A DNA stretch of 14,955 nt, from positions 1 through 14,955 of the forward strand of contig JAIFNM010000216.1 of assembly GCA_020047725.1 (NCBI GenBank), read 5' to 3'. The stretch is from Betaproteobacteria bacterium. GTDB lineage: Bacteria > Pseudomonadota > Gammaproteobacteria > Burkholderiales > Rhodocyclaceae. Both the position numbers and the translations under genes were made by a program. Numbering within the stretch: position 1 is the stretch's first letter; each line of letters starts with the position of its first letter. The notes beneath the pieces were generated by a model. That model was given only the letters and a program-made list of their open reading frames with translations, did no database searches and had not been told where the DNA came from. Of this stretch, positions 6,688 through 14,854 are shown in pieces.

Positions 6688-7626
6688 ATGAACTATCTGC
6701 TCAAGCGCCTTCTGGCGGTGATCCCGGTGTTGGCTGTGGTCGCCGTCATCGTATTCCTGCTTCTGCACCTGGCACCAGGCGATCCGGCCGTCATCATTGG
6801 CGGCGACACGGCAAGCGCCGAAGACATCGAACGCATCCGCGAGACACTTGGCCTGAATCGACCGTTGCCCGAGCAATTCTTCCATTGGGTCGGACAGATA
6901 TTGCAGGGAAACCTTGGTACTTCGGTATTTACGGGTATGCCGGTTGCGGAGATGATCATGCAGCGGGTCGAACCGACGCTCTGGATTTCGGCACTAACCA
7001 TGCTGTTCGCCGTGGTGTTTGCTGTGCCGATGGGTATTGTCGCTGCATGGAAAGCCGGAACATGGTTCGATCGCGCCATTTCCGGGCTGGCCGTAGCCGC
7101 ATTTTCGCTGCCGGTCTTCGTCATCGGTTATGGACTGGTGTATGGCTTTTCAACTCGCCTCGGCTGGTTTCCGGTGCAAGGATTCAAAAGTCTGTCGGAC
7201 GGTTTTGTCCCCTTCATTCGTCACCTCGCGTTACCAGTCATAAGCGGTGGTCTGATATACATGGCTCTGCTTGCACGTATGACGCGTTCTACCATGCTGG
7301 AAGTGCTGGGCGAGGATTACATCCGTACCGCCCGTGCCAAGGGACTCTCCAAGCGCCGTCTGTTGTTGCGGCATGCGCTGAAAAACGCTGCCGTGCCGAT
7401 CGTAACCACCATCGGCCTGGGGATCGCCATGTTGCTGTCGGGCGTCATTGTCACCGAAAGCGTATTCGCCATCCCCGGCATTGGACGTCTGACCGTCGAT
7501 TCCATCCTGCGGCGCGATTACCCAGTCATCCAGGGCATCGTGCTGGTGACGGCAACGGCCTATGTCGTTATAAATCTGGTGACCGACCTGCTCTACGGTC
7601 TCTTCGACCCCCGCATCCGTTATTGA
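6688..7626 (+). CDS. Peptide-type ABC transporter permease (DppB/OppB-like)
   Basis: A 312-aa inner-membrane subunit of the importer. The N-terminus MNYLLKRLLAVIPVL then VFLLLHLAPGDPA is the OppB-type opening. The EAA cytoplasmic loop, EDYIRTARAKGLSKRRLLLR, lies at about residues 209-228 and contacts the ATPases. The end LLYGLFDPRIRY is the standard family C-terminus, so the protein is full length. The start is ATG with GGAA (6677-6680) seven bases upstream. It follows the stem-loop after the binding-protein gene and is followed 25 bp later by its partner permease. Confidence 0.94.
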   Translation: MNYLLKRLLAVIPVLAVVAVIVFLLLHLAPGDPAVIIGGDTASAEDIERIRETLGLNRPLPEQFFHWVGQILQGNLGTSVFTGMPVAEMIMQRVEPTLWISALTMLFAVVFAVPMGIVAAWKAGTWFDRAISGLAVAAFSLPVFVIGYGLVYGFSTRLGWFPVQGFKSLSDGFVPFIRHLALPVISGGLIYMALLARMTRSTMLEVLGEDYIRTARAKGLSKRRLLLRHALKNAAVPIVTTIGLGIAMLLSGVIVTESVFAIPGIGRLTVDSILRRDYPVIQGIVLVTATAYVVINLVTDLLYGLFDPRIRY

Positions 7627-7651
7627 TCCACGTCCCAAGGAGTATCCGTCG

Positions 7652-8539
7652 ATGGACACCCCCATGATTGCCCTGCTGGAACAACGGCTTGAACGTCTGC
7701 GTAAGCAGCCACGTGCGATCAGATTTGCCGCGCGTAATCCGGTGCTGGTGGCGGGAGCATTCCTGTTGCTGGGGATGCTAGCGCTGGCTGTTTTTGCTCC
7801 TTGGATCGCGTCGCACGACCCCACCGAGATGAACGTGGTAGAGCGATTGAAACCACCGTCCGCCGAATTCCTGCTGGGCACCGATGCGCTCGGTCGCGAC
7901 ATCTTTTCCCGTACGCTGTACGGTGCCCGCGTTTCTTTGCTGGTCGGGGTGTCCGTGGCGATGTTTTCCGCACTGATCGGCATCTTCGTCGGCACAGTTG
8001 CCGGATTCAGTCGCCTCGCCGACAAACTGATCATGCGCGTCATGGACGGCATGATGGCGATTCCCGGCATTCTTCTGGCCGTGGCCCTGATGACGTTGAT
8101 CCACGCCAGCGTTGCCACAGTGGTCATTGCCATTGCCCTGCCAGAGATACCGCGCGTAGTCCGCCTGGTACGCTCGCTGGTCCTGACCATCCGAGAACAG
8201 CCCTATATTCAAGCGGCACAAGCCACGGGAACGCGGCTCCCGCTGGTCCTTATTCGTCATGTCATTCCCAACCTGATGACACCGCTGATCGTGCAGGCCA
8301 GTTTCATCTGGGCTTCAGCCATGATTTTCGAGGCCTACCTCAGTTTCCTTGGCGCTGGCACACCGCCGGAAGTACCGAGTTGGGGCAATATGATGGCCGA
8401 GGGACGCTCGGTCGTACAACTGGCCTTCGGTATCATTCTCTATCCAGGAATAGCTCTCGGACTGACCGTCCTGGCCGTCAACCTGGTCGGTGACGGATTG
8501 CGCGATCTGCTCGACCCGCGCATTGCAAGAAAGCTCTGA
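7652..8539 (+). CDS. Peptide-type ABC transporter permease (DppC/OppC-like)
   Basis: A 295-aa partner permease. An N-terminal cytoplasmic stretch leads into a membrane segment at about residues 30-50 (OppC_N). The family motif LGTDALGRDIFSR is at about 75-87, the EAA-type loop around QAAQATGTRLPLVLIRHVIP at about 187-206, and SFLGAGTPPEVPSWGNMM at about 231-248. The C-terminus GDGLRDLLDPRI is typical. A strong AAGGAG (7637-7642) stands nine bases before the ATG. The next gene starts four bases after the stop, so transcription and translation are coupled. Confidence 0.94.
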   Translation: MDTPMIALLEQRLERLRKQPRAIRFAARNPVLVAGAFLLLGMLALAVFAPWIASHDPTEMNVVERLKPPSAEFLLGTDALGRDIFSRTLYGARVSLLVGVSVAMFSALIGIFVGTVAGFSRLADKLIMRVMDGMMAIPGILLAVALMTLIHASVATVVIAIALPEIPRVVRLVRSLVLTIREQPYIQAAQATGTRLPLVLIRHVIPNLMTPLIVQASFIWASAMIFEAYLSFLGAGTPPEVPSWGNMMAEGRSVVQLAFGIILYPGIALGLTVLAVNLVGDGLRDLLDPRIARKL

Positions 8540-8543
8540 TATC

Positions 8544-9584
8544 GTGACCACGCCCTATCCAGACCAGAGCCCGGCAGCACCAATCCTTGAAGTTGAGGAC
8601 TTGCGAATTGCGTTTGTCAGTCGCGACGGCATCGTACGCGCGGTGGACGGCGTCTCATGGCAACTGCAGCCGGCTGAAATGCTCGGTATCGTCGGCGAAT
8701 CCGGCTGCGGCAAAAGCGTTTCCGCAATGTCCGTGCTCAAGCTGTTGCCAGGTCCGCCGGCAATGTACTCCAGCGGATCGATCCGTTTTCGCGGAGAAGA
8801 ATTGCTGACCGCCAGCGAGGTGCGCATGCGCCAACTGCGAGGCAACGCGATCTCGATGATCTTCCAGGACCCGATGACTTCGCTCAATCCGGTACTAACC
8901 ATCGGAGAACAGATCGCTGAAGTGTTGATCTTGCACCAGAAGCTGTCCAAGCGCGCCGCCTGGAAGCGCGCTGGCGAAATGCTCGACCTTGTCGGTATTC
9001 CCGAACCCAATCAGCGCTTGCGCGACTACCCGCACCAGTTCTCCGGTGGCATGCGCCAGCGGGCCATGATCTCGCTGGCGCTTGCCTGCAATCCCGCTGT
9101 GCTGATCGCCGACGAACCGACCACTGCGCTCGACGTCACCATCCAGGCGCAGATCATGGAGCTTCTTGCCCGCCTTCGCCGGGAGATGGGAACCGCAATT
9201 GTGCTAATTACCCATGACCTCGGCGTCGTCGCTGAATGTTGCGACCGCGTCGTGGTCATGTACGCCGGTAGCAAGGTTGAGGAAGCGACCGTGGATACGC
9301 TTTTCGCGCGACCTTGCCATCCTTATACACGTGGACTCCTGGCCGCGATGCCCGGCCTTGACATGGCGGCGGACGCCGGACACCGCCGTCTGGCGGAAAT
9401 TCCCGGTATGGTGCCATCGCTCAAGCAAGCGGCCATTGGTTGCCGGTTTGCGCCGCGCTGCGCTGCAGCGCAGGAGTGCTGTCACGTTACCATTCCGGAA
9501 TTGGTGGTGGTCGCACGTGAAGCGCCCGACCACCTCGCTGCCTGCTTTCGCGCCTGTGAAGCCTTCCGGGGAGAATTGGCATGA
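8544..9584 (+). CDS. Peptide-type ABC transporter ATPase (DppD/OppD-like)
   Basis: The 346-aa first ATPase of the importer. Walker A GESGCGKS is at residues 51-58, the Q-loop MIFQDPMTSLNP begins at about 105, the ABC signature FSGGM at 166-170, Walker B VLIADE at 186-191 and the switch His in THDLG at about 224. The C-terminal oligopeptide domain holds a Cys-rich stretch (GCRFAPRC and following Cys) that in related proteins can bind an Fe-S cluster. The start is GTG 8544, four bases after the previous stop. An upstream GTG (8490) would overlap that gene by 50 bp and add 18 residues unlike the family. It ends in ATGA, overlapping the second ATPase by 4 bp. Confidence 0.93.
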   Translation: MTTPYPDQSPAAPILEVEDLRIAFVSRDGIVRAVDGVSWQLQPAEMLGIVGESGCGKSVSAMSVLKLLPGPPAMYSSGSIRFRGEELLTASEVRMRQLRGNAISMIFQDPMTSLNPVLTIGEQIAEVLILHQKLSKRAAWKRAGEMLDLVGIPEPNQRLRDYPHQFSGGMRQRAMISLALACNPAVLIADEPTTALDVTIQAQIMELLARLRREMGTAIVLITHDLGVVAECCDRVVVMYAGSKVEEATVDTLFARPCHPYTRGLLAAMPGLDMAADAGHRRLAEIPGMVPSLKQAAIGCRFAPRCAAAQECCHVTIPELVVVAREAPDHLAACFRACEAFRGELA

Positions 9585-10573
9585 ATCACCCTAACGTTAC
9601 GACGCCACATACAAAAACGGGCTCGCTCTTGCTCGATGTCCGTAACCTCGTCAAACATTATCCGACCCGAACCTTCTGGCGCGACAGTCCCCCCGTCAAG
9701 GCAGTAGACGGTATCTCCTTTTCTCTGGGGGAAGGAGAGACTCTGGGGCTAGTCGGTGAATCAGGCTGCGGAAAATCGACTGCAGCCAAGACCCTGATGC
9801 GCCTCATTGAACCGACATCGGGCGAGATATTTCTTGCGGGAACTGACATCGCCAAGCTCTCGTTACACAGTTTCCGACCGTATCGGCGTGAAATGCAGAT
9901 TGTATTTCAAGACCCCTACGCCTCGCTGAATCCGCGCATGCGTGCGTGCGACATCGTGGCCGAACCCTTACGAAATTTTGGCTGGGACAGTAAAAATGGC
10001 AGTGAACGCGTCGCCGACCTGTTTCATCGTGTCGGTCTTGATCCGGATGCCTTGCGCAAATACCCGCATGAATTCTCCGGCGGGCAACGCCAACGTCTCG
10101 GTATCGCGCGTGCTCTGGCGCTCAAACCCAAGCTGATTGTCTGCGACGAACCGGTTTCAGCGCTCGATGTATCGATTCAGGCGCAGGTCATCAACCTGTT
10201 GGAGGATTTGCAGACAGACCTAGGACTGTCCTACATTTTCGTCGCTCATGATCTCGCGGTCGTTCGTCATATCAGCCGTCGCGTCGCTGTGATGTACCTT
10301 GGTCGCATCGTCGAAATAGGTCCAGTTGAGGCCATCTATACCGACCCGAAGCATCCTTACACGCGCGCCCTACTGTCTGCCGTTCCAAAGATCGGAAAAA
10401 GCCAGCGGCCCGAACGAATCTTGCTCAAAGGCGACCTGCCTAACCCGGCCAATCCGCCGTCGGGTTGCACCTTTCGTACGCGCTGCCAACAAGCGCGATC
10501 CGAATGCGCCGAGAGCTCGCCGCAACTGACCGGCAATGGCGATCAGCACTTGGTTTCCTGTCATTTCGCCTGA
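9581..10573 (+). CDS. Peptide-type ABC transporter ATPase (DppF/OppF-like)
   Basis: The 330-aa second ATPase, which pairs with the preceding one to drive import. Walker A GESGCGKS is at residues 59-66, Q-loop VFQDPYASLNPRM at 108-120, signature FSGGQ at 165-169, Walker B LIVCDE at 185-190 and switch His in AHDLA at 223. The C-terminal Cys pattern (C296, C302, C309, C327) matches the oligopeptide ATPase tail. The WRDSPPVKAVDGISF segment before the P-loop is typical of DppF. The start ATG overlaps the upstream stop in ATGA, indicating translational coupling. It is the last gene of the transporter before a 230-bp gap to the regulator. Confidence 0.94.
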   Translation: MNHPNVTTPHTKTGSLLLDVRNLVKHYPTRTFWRDSPPVKAVDGISFSLGEGETLGLVGESGCGKSTAAKTLMRLIEPTSGEIFLAGTDIAKLSLHSFRPYRREMQIVFQDPYASLNPRMRACDIVAEPLRNFGWDSKNGSERVADLFHRVGLDPDALRKYPHEFSGGQRQRLGIARALALKPKLIVCDEPVSALDVSIQAQVINLLEDLQTDLGLSYIFVAHDLAVVRHISRRVAVMYLGRIVEIGPVEAIYTDPKHPYTRALLSAVPKIGKSQRPERILLKGDLPNPANPPSGCTFRTRCQQARSECAESSPQLTGNGDQHLVSCHFA

Positions 10574-10803
10574 GCAAGCCTAAGCCATGACGCCATCGGG
10601 AAACGCCGTGGAAAAAGGATTGAGGATCGACGGTGCGCTCCCAGTTGGACGCGCCAGCCGAAACCTGCACTATTGAGGATGGCTGCTGCCTGTCAGCTTG
10701 ATCGATGCAAGAAGCTCAAGGACAACAACTTTGATTTAGCACAGCATCGTGAACCGAAACATCGCCCAGTGATCGTCAAGACAAGAACTGCGGATTATCT
10801 GCT

Positions 10804-11676
10804 ATGAAGAAAAACAGTTCCGACAAAAAAAAGATGGAATTTAAGCCGATCGACGAACGTATTGAGGGGCTCACGGAGACGCTTCCCGACTCGGAACGAA
10901 AGCTCGCGGAATTGCTGAGTACGCGACAAGTCTTGCTCGCGACGCATTCGGCAACGGAATTGGCGGCCATGGCGGGGAGTTCCAAGGCAGCGGTGACGCG
11001 CTTTATCCAGCGGGTCGGCTATCGTAGTTTTGCCGAGGCCAGGCGCGAGGCACGCGAGGCTCAGTGCTGGGGATCGCCGTCCTTTCAGTTTGTGCCGGAT
11101 CTATCCGGAGTTTCCGAGGAAGCGTTCAGCGATCACTTGCAGCGGGACCTGGAAAACATAACTCGAACGTTCGAGCGCCTGAACCCTAGAACAGTTGAGC
11201 GTGCTATCGACAAGATGGTGTGTGCCCGGCGCATCGCTGTTGTCGGTTATCGGAACAGCCAGGCGTTCGCCCAGTATTTTGCCCGCCAGCTGGTGCTGCT
11301 CAAGGATCACGTTTCACTACTGCCACAAGCAGGCCAGACCATCGGCGAAGATCTCGCCGGCTTTTCTTCTGAAGACATGACCATTATTTTAGCCTTCCGC
11401 CGCCGGGTTCCAATCGTCGACCAGATCATTCGCCACGCGCGTCGGATCAATATCCCGGTGCTTGTTCTGACGGATGCGGCGACCACTTCGAACGAACTGG
11501 CAGGCGACTGGCGTATTGTCTGTGAAACGCGGGGCTCCGCGGAATTCGACTCCTATGCGGCACCGATGAGCATTCTCAACCTGCTGGTTTCGACCATCGC
11601 GCTACGTCCCGAAATCCTGAGCAGCAACCGGCTACGCTCGGCTGAACGGTTACACGGTGCATTGAATGAATTGTGA
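10804..11676 (+). CDS. MurR/RpiR-family transcriptional regulator (HTH plus SIS domain)
   Basis: A 290-aa cytoplasmic DNA-binding regulator. The N-terminal HTH_6 domain spans about residues 14-85; its recognition region reads ELAAMAGSSKAAVTRFIQRV, followed by GYRSFAEARREAR. A SIS domain, which in this family senses phosphosugars or similar ligands, spans about 138-268 and opens ARRIAVVGYRNSQAFAQYFA. It lies on the same strand, 230 bp after the transporter, and probably controls it; the candidate operator at 4894-4917 is one possible site. No good ribosome-binding site precedes the ATG; a start at 10834 (MEFKPIDER) is also possible. It converges with the ATPase gene on the other strand, leaving only 19 bp between their stop codons. 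Confidence 0.9.
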   Translation: MKKNSSDKKKMEFKPIDERIEGLTETLPDSERKLAELLSTRQVLLATHSATELAAMAGSSKAAVTRFIQRVGYRSFAEARREAREAQCWGSPSFQFVPDLSGVSEEAFSDHLQRDLENITRTFERLNPRTVERAIDKMVCARRIAVVGYRNSQAFAQYFARQLVLLKDHVSLLPQAGQTIGEDLAGFSSEDMTIILAFRRRVPIVDQIIRHARRINIPVLVLTDAATTSNELAGDWRIVCETRGSAEFDSYAAPMSILNLLVSTIALRPEILSSNRLRSAERLHGALNEL

Positions 11677-11695
11677 CTACCACTCGGCACGTCCA

Positions 11696-13738
11696 TTAAA
11701 TTGCGCTTTTAAATGCCTGCTTTGCGGCTAACTGCACTTGCCTACAAATCTGAACGTAGGGAATGGCCGAGTTGCACGCGTATTGCACGCGTAAGGATTT
11801 GATTCGTTCCTCGAGGCGCTTTCGCTGATCGACGTAAACGCGCGCCTGCTCGGCGACCGTGCCGAGAGTGTTAGCGACCTGCTGTTCGAACGGGGCGAAG
11901 ACATCGATTTCGAGGCGTTCACGCTCGATAAGATAGGCGTCCCAATTACGTTGCAATTCCTTGCCCAAAGCTACGCCGGCCGGGCGCTTCTTCGTATATT
12001 TATCGCGAAGCTTGGCGAGCGCACCGATGGCCTCCTGTTCCGCTCGGATAAGCGCGGTAGCGGCTTTGTCTTGGTCTGGAAGCCTCGCTGCTGCATCCAT
12101 GCGCGCTTGCGTTAGGTGCATCAGGTTGGCGACTTCCGTCGTAGATAAGCCCGATCTCAAGTCTTCGGAGAACGAATTCAACGCGTTTGCGAAATTTCTT
12201 CTTTTTGTTGCGGACCGCTTCTGCTGTCGCTCGAGCGCTGCCGAGCGCTTTCGCATATCGGCTTGGGCCGCCTCGAATGCCTCCGCGTTGGCGCCACTAC
12301 TGCGGAAAAAATCGGCAGCTAGCTGGATCAGAAGATTAATCAGGATGTCGCGGATCTGTCGATATGCCTCGTTTTGCTGGAAACCCTCTCGGCCGGCCTT
12401 TTCTTGAAGCTCGTGGTTATCTGATCGAGCTAAAAGCACTGCACCGAACATGCGTCGGAAGGAGAAGAAGTAGTAACCCGCGCCTTTGTTACGACGCTTC
12501 TCAACATCGATCCAGTCGAAAGAATAGTCGCCATACGGCAGGATACGCACGCCATCTCTATAAACATAGAGACCGCCGATATGAGCAAGCTTCTCGTTTA
12601 GCGGGTGATACAGTTCCGTCGGAAGCCGGGACTCGGCTGGTCGCCCCATGAGATAACCGAAATTGATGGCAAAAGAACCGCACTTTGTCACTCTCCCGTT
12701 CGCGCCGCCCCAAGGAATGACGAGATCGTATTCCTTGTCGTAGACACGCAACTTCCCAGAAAACTGACCGAATTCATCGACAGTTCCATCCAGGAGATGG
12801 TCTGATAGCTCGAGTAGATCGTGACGAGTGAAGAACGTCGCTGGATCAAGAAGCTGTTCGCCGATGGCGTCGCCGCCGCGCCACCGGCGAAAAAGTGTAT
12901 CCATACGGGGACTGCTGTTCTTGCCGAAGACAGAATCCGAAAAACCAAGTAGGTGCTTCCGGAATCCGTAGTCGCCTTCTCGCTCTTCCCTCGCTAGGTC
13001 TAGCGTAATGATGGGGTTGCTTGGGGCGATCAGGAAATGGGTTCCGACGCTTTCGGCGTCGAGTGTTAGGTGCTTTTCTTCTGCAGTCTTCAAGAAGCTG
13101 TAGATGCTGCCGAGATCCGGCTGGAACGCCTCAATTTGAGCGATGATGTTGTCGACTTTGGCGTCTGGATGGTCAGCGTGGATACGTAGGGCACATGCCT
13201 TGAGTTGATTGCGTATCTTCTCGAGGACCTCGGCATCAGGTAGGCCGCCGCCAGCGACAGTTTCGACCGGAACTTCGATTTCCTCGAGATTCAAGCCAGG
13301 GATCTCGAACAGGCCCCAATGCACCAAGCCGACGACGAGGTCATGTACTCCGTCGTCGCGAACCGCCCGTGTCAATACGAGAGTCTGTTCGCCGAGAAGC
13401 GCTATTGCAAGCCGCCCAATTCCTTTTTCACCGGTGATGGGGCGCTGTTCAGCATCGCTGGGGCGATAGGGAGGAGTAGCCGCCACTGCCTTGCTCTCTG
13501 TGCCCAGCACCAACCATTTATCCACGAAGTCGGCATGGGTCATACCTATGCCGTTATCGCGAACTATCAGGAATCCCTCACCTTTCTCTCCGAAACCCTC
13601 GAAATGGTCGACCGCAACGCATTTTGCATAAGCATCGTGGGCATTCTTGAATAGTTCCACCAGTGCGTTCTGCACACCGGCGATCTGCTGCCTACCCAAC
13701 ATATCGACCGCACGCGCACGCGTCTGAATTCTAGCCAT
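11696..13738 (-). CDS. GHKL ATPase of the MORC/MutL-like type, defence-associated, possibly C-terminally truncated
   Basis: A 680-aa protein with an N-terminal Hsp90/MutL-type ATP-binding fold. The N-box LVELFKNAHDAY has E29, N32 and D35; motif G1 is DNGIG (61-65), followed by WLVLGTESK; G2 is GEKGIGRLA (103-111). A conserved S5-like transducer part follows at about 385-465 (YVYRDGVRILPYGDYSFDWI and ELQEKAGREG). Residues 480-650 are Lys/Arg/Glu/Ala-rich and probably coiled coil. The gene overlaps the methyltransferase by 8 bp, so they form one operon. MORC/MutL-like ATPases beside Dcm-type methyltransferases are known predicted restriction-like systems (Iyer, Abhiman and Aravind 2008). No nuclease motif is visible. 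Relatives I recall are longer and carry a second histidine-kinase-like domain, so the end here may be cut. Confidence 0.85.
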   Translation of the reverse strand: MARIQTRARAVDMLGRQQIAGVQNALVELFKNAHDAYAKCVAVDHFEGFGEKGEGFLIVRDNGIGMTHADFVDKWLVLGTESKAVAATPPYRPSDAEQRPITGEKGIGRLAIALLGEQTLVLTRAVRDDGVHDLVVGLVHWGLFEIPGLNLEEIEVPVETVAGGGLPDAEVLEKIRNQLKACALRIHADHPDAKVDNIIAQIEAFQPDLGSIYSFLKTAEEKHLTLDAESVGTHFLIAPSNPIITLDLAREEREGDYGFRKHLLGFSDSVFGKNSSPRMDTLFRRWRGGDAIGEQLLDPATFFTRHDLLELSDHLLDGTVDEFGQFSGKLRVYDKEYDLVIPWGGANGRVTKCGSFAINFGYLMGRPAESRLPTELYHPLNEKLAHIGGLYVYRDGVRILPYGDYSFDWIDVEKRRNKGAGYYFFSFRRMFGAVLLARSDNHELQEKAGREGFQQNEAYRQIRDILINLLIQLAADFFRSSGANAEAFEAAQADMRKRSAALERQQKRSATKRRNFANALNSFSEDLRSGLSTTEVANLMHLTQARMDAAARLPDQDKAATALIRAEQEAIGALAKLRDKYTKKRPAGVALGKELQRNWDAYLIERERLEIDVFAPFEQQVANTLGTVAEQARVYVDQRKRLEERIKSLRVQYACNSAIPYVQICRQVQLAAKQAFKSAI
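11772..11793. repeat. Perfect 11-bp tandem duplication inside the ATPase gene
   Basis: TTGCACGCGTA occurs twice in a row (11772-11782 and 11783-11793). Eleven is not a multiple of three, so gaining one copy shifts the reading frame at about residues 650-657 of the ATPase. The frame with one copy removed ends soon after (VQLGHSLRSDL, then stop). The duplication is 76 bp before the gene's stop. Confidence 0.9.
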
Positions 13739-14816
13739 GACGCGCCGACTTCAGGTACTCGCCGATCTGCTTCGCCAAGGCTGGCGGCACTGCGTTTCCG
13801 ATCTGGCGCGCCAACGCATTCAGGTTCGTCGAATGGAAACGGTAGTCCGTGGGGAAGGTCTGGAGTGTCGCGCCCTCACGAATGGAGATAGCTCGGTTTT
13901 CCTCGGGATGACCGAATCGACCGTTCGAGAGACTGATGAACCGCGTGGTAATTGTTGGTGCCGGCTTGTCCCAAGCCATACGCCCATAGACATCTCTGAA
14001 TATGTGGTTTTTTCCGCGGTAGGCATTAATTTGAAGATCAGGGTTATCGGCCCAAGCTGCACGGTTGCCGCCAGACGCCGGAGTCATCGCGATTCTCTGT
14101 ACGTTTTTTCCCGAAAGGGCCGCTGCAGTATGTAGGAATGGTGTGCCATCCCGGTGACCGTTTTCGATTTTGGCGAAACCGTTCTTGACCCCGATGAAGT
14201 CGGAAACATTTAGGGACGGCGACGTAGGAGCAGAGGGCAAGAGGGAGCTAATGGCGGAAACCCGCGAAGCAATCAGCAGGTAGCGCATCCGGTTTTGAGG
14301 AACACCGTAGTGGTAGGCGTTGATGACACCATCCTTGAAGTTATAGCCTTGTGAGGAAAGGAAGTCGAGGAATTCAATGAGGATCGCGTTATCATTACGT
14401 CTGTAAAGGCCCGGCACGTTCTCGATGACCACATATCCCGGTCGGAAGTGCCGGATGAAGCGCTGGAACTGCCGTAGCAGGAATGCAGTCTTCAAGGATT
14501 TCGTCTTGTCGGTGCGGATCTTGCTCCAGAATTGGCAAGGGCTACATCCGCAAAAGACAAGATTAGGATCATCTCGTTCGAGTTCCAGCCGACGTCCAAG
14601 CTCAGGCGCTGTCAATGAGGTAATGTCGTGGCGGATATACTTAGCACCAAGCACGTTGGCTTGATAGGTTTTCCTACAGTCGACAGCATTGTCAACGCCG
14701 CCTAGAACTCGGATTCCAGCCTGAGACAACCCGAAACTCATGCCGCCTGCGCCGCAGAAAAAATCGACGGCACAAAGATGATTTTTTGAGTTGGTGTCTT
14801 GAAAGTCTTCTAGCAT
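13731..14816 (-). CDS. DNA (cytosine-5)-methyltransferase
   Basis: A 361-aa enzyme that transfers a methyl group from S-adenosylmethionine to C5 of cytosine in a specific DNA sequence. The motifs appear in order: I DFFCGAGG (18-25), IV CSPCQ with catalytic C94, VI ENV (132-134), VIII QNRMR (174-178), IX REGATLQTFP (313-322) and X IGNAVPP (339-345). The target-recognition region lies between VIII and IX, about 190-290, and is small. The length is normal. It is the first gene of the operon, and its last 8 bp overlap the ATPase start. No Shine-Dalgarno sequence is visible, and a 24-bp palindrome lies 20 bp upstream. The recognition sequence cannot be deduced. It may guard the host against a linked restriction activity. 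Confidence 0.94.
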   Translation of the reverse strand: MLEDFQDTNSKNHLCAVDFFCGAGGMSFGLSQAGIRVLGGVDNAVDCRKTYQANVLGAKYIRHDITSLTAPELGRRLELERDDPNLVFCGCSPCQFWSKIRTDKTKSLKTAFLLRQFQRFIRHFRPGYVVIENVPGLYRRNDNAILIEFLDFLSSQGYNFKDGVINAYHYGVPQNRMRYLLIASRVSAISSLLPSAPTSPSLNVSDFIGVKNGFAKIENGHRDGTPFLHTAAALSGKNVQRIAMTPASGGNRAAWADNPDLQINAYRGKNHIFRDVYGRMAWDKPAPTITTRFISLSNGRFGHPEENRAISIREGATLQTFPTDYRFHSTNLNALARQIGNAVPPALAKQIGEYLKSARHG

Positions 14817-14826
14817 GATTAAACGG

Positions 14827-14854
14827 ATTTAAGATCGTTCTTGGCAATTGCCAA
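14827..14854 (-). promoter_or_regulatory. Possible promoter of the methyltransferase-ATPase operon
   Basis: On the minus strand TTGGCA (14854-14849, five of six matches to TTGACA) lies inside the palindrome. TTAAAT (14832-14827, four of six to TATAAT) follows after 16 bp. Transcription would then begin about 3-5 bases before the ATG at 14816, giving an almost leaderless message. That agrees with the absence of a ribosome-binding site. Weak prediction, because the -10 is not strong. Confidence 0.35.

Noticed and set aside
7231..8190. 319-codon minus-strand frame across the two peptide permeases
   Set aside because: Spans the junction of two well-supported genes on the opposite strand and has low-complexity Arg/Thr/Ser-rich content typical of an antisense shadow.
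10632..10655. Weak hairpin after the second peptide ATPase gene (GGTGCG with CGCGCC)
   Set aside because: Six pairs including a wobble, with no T-run; not enough to call a terminator.
10587..10676. 29-codon frame MTPSGNAVEKGLRIDGALPV... just after the second ATPase gene
   Set aside because: The first residues vaguely resemble the start of M20-type amidohydrolases (LRIDGxRL), but similarity stops at once and no downstream remnant is visible; probably chance or an unrecognisable relic.
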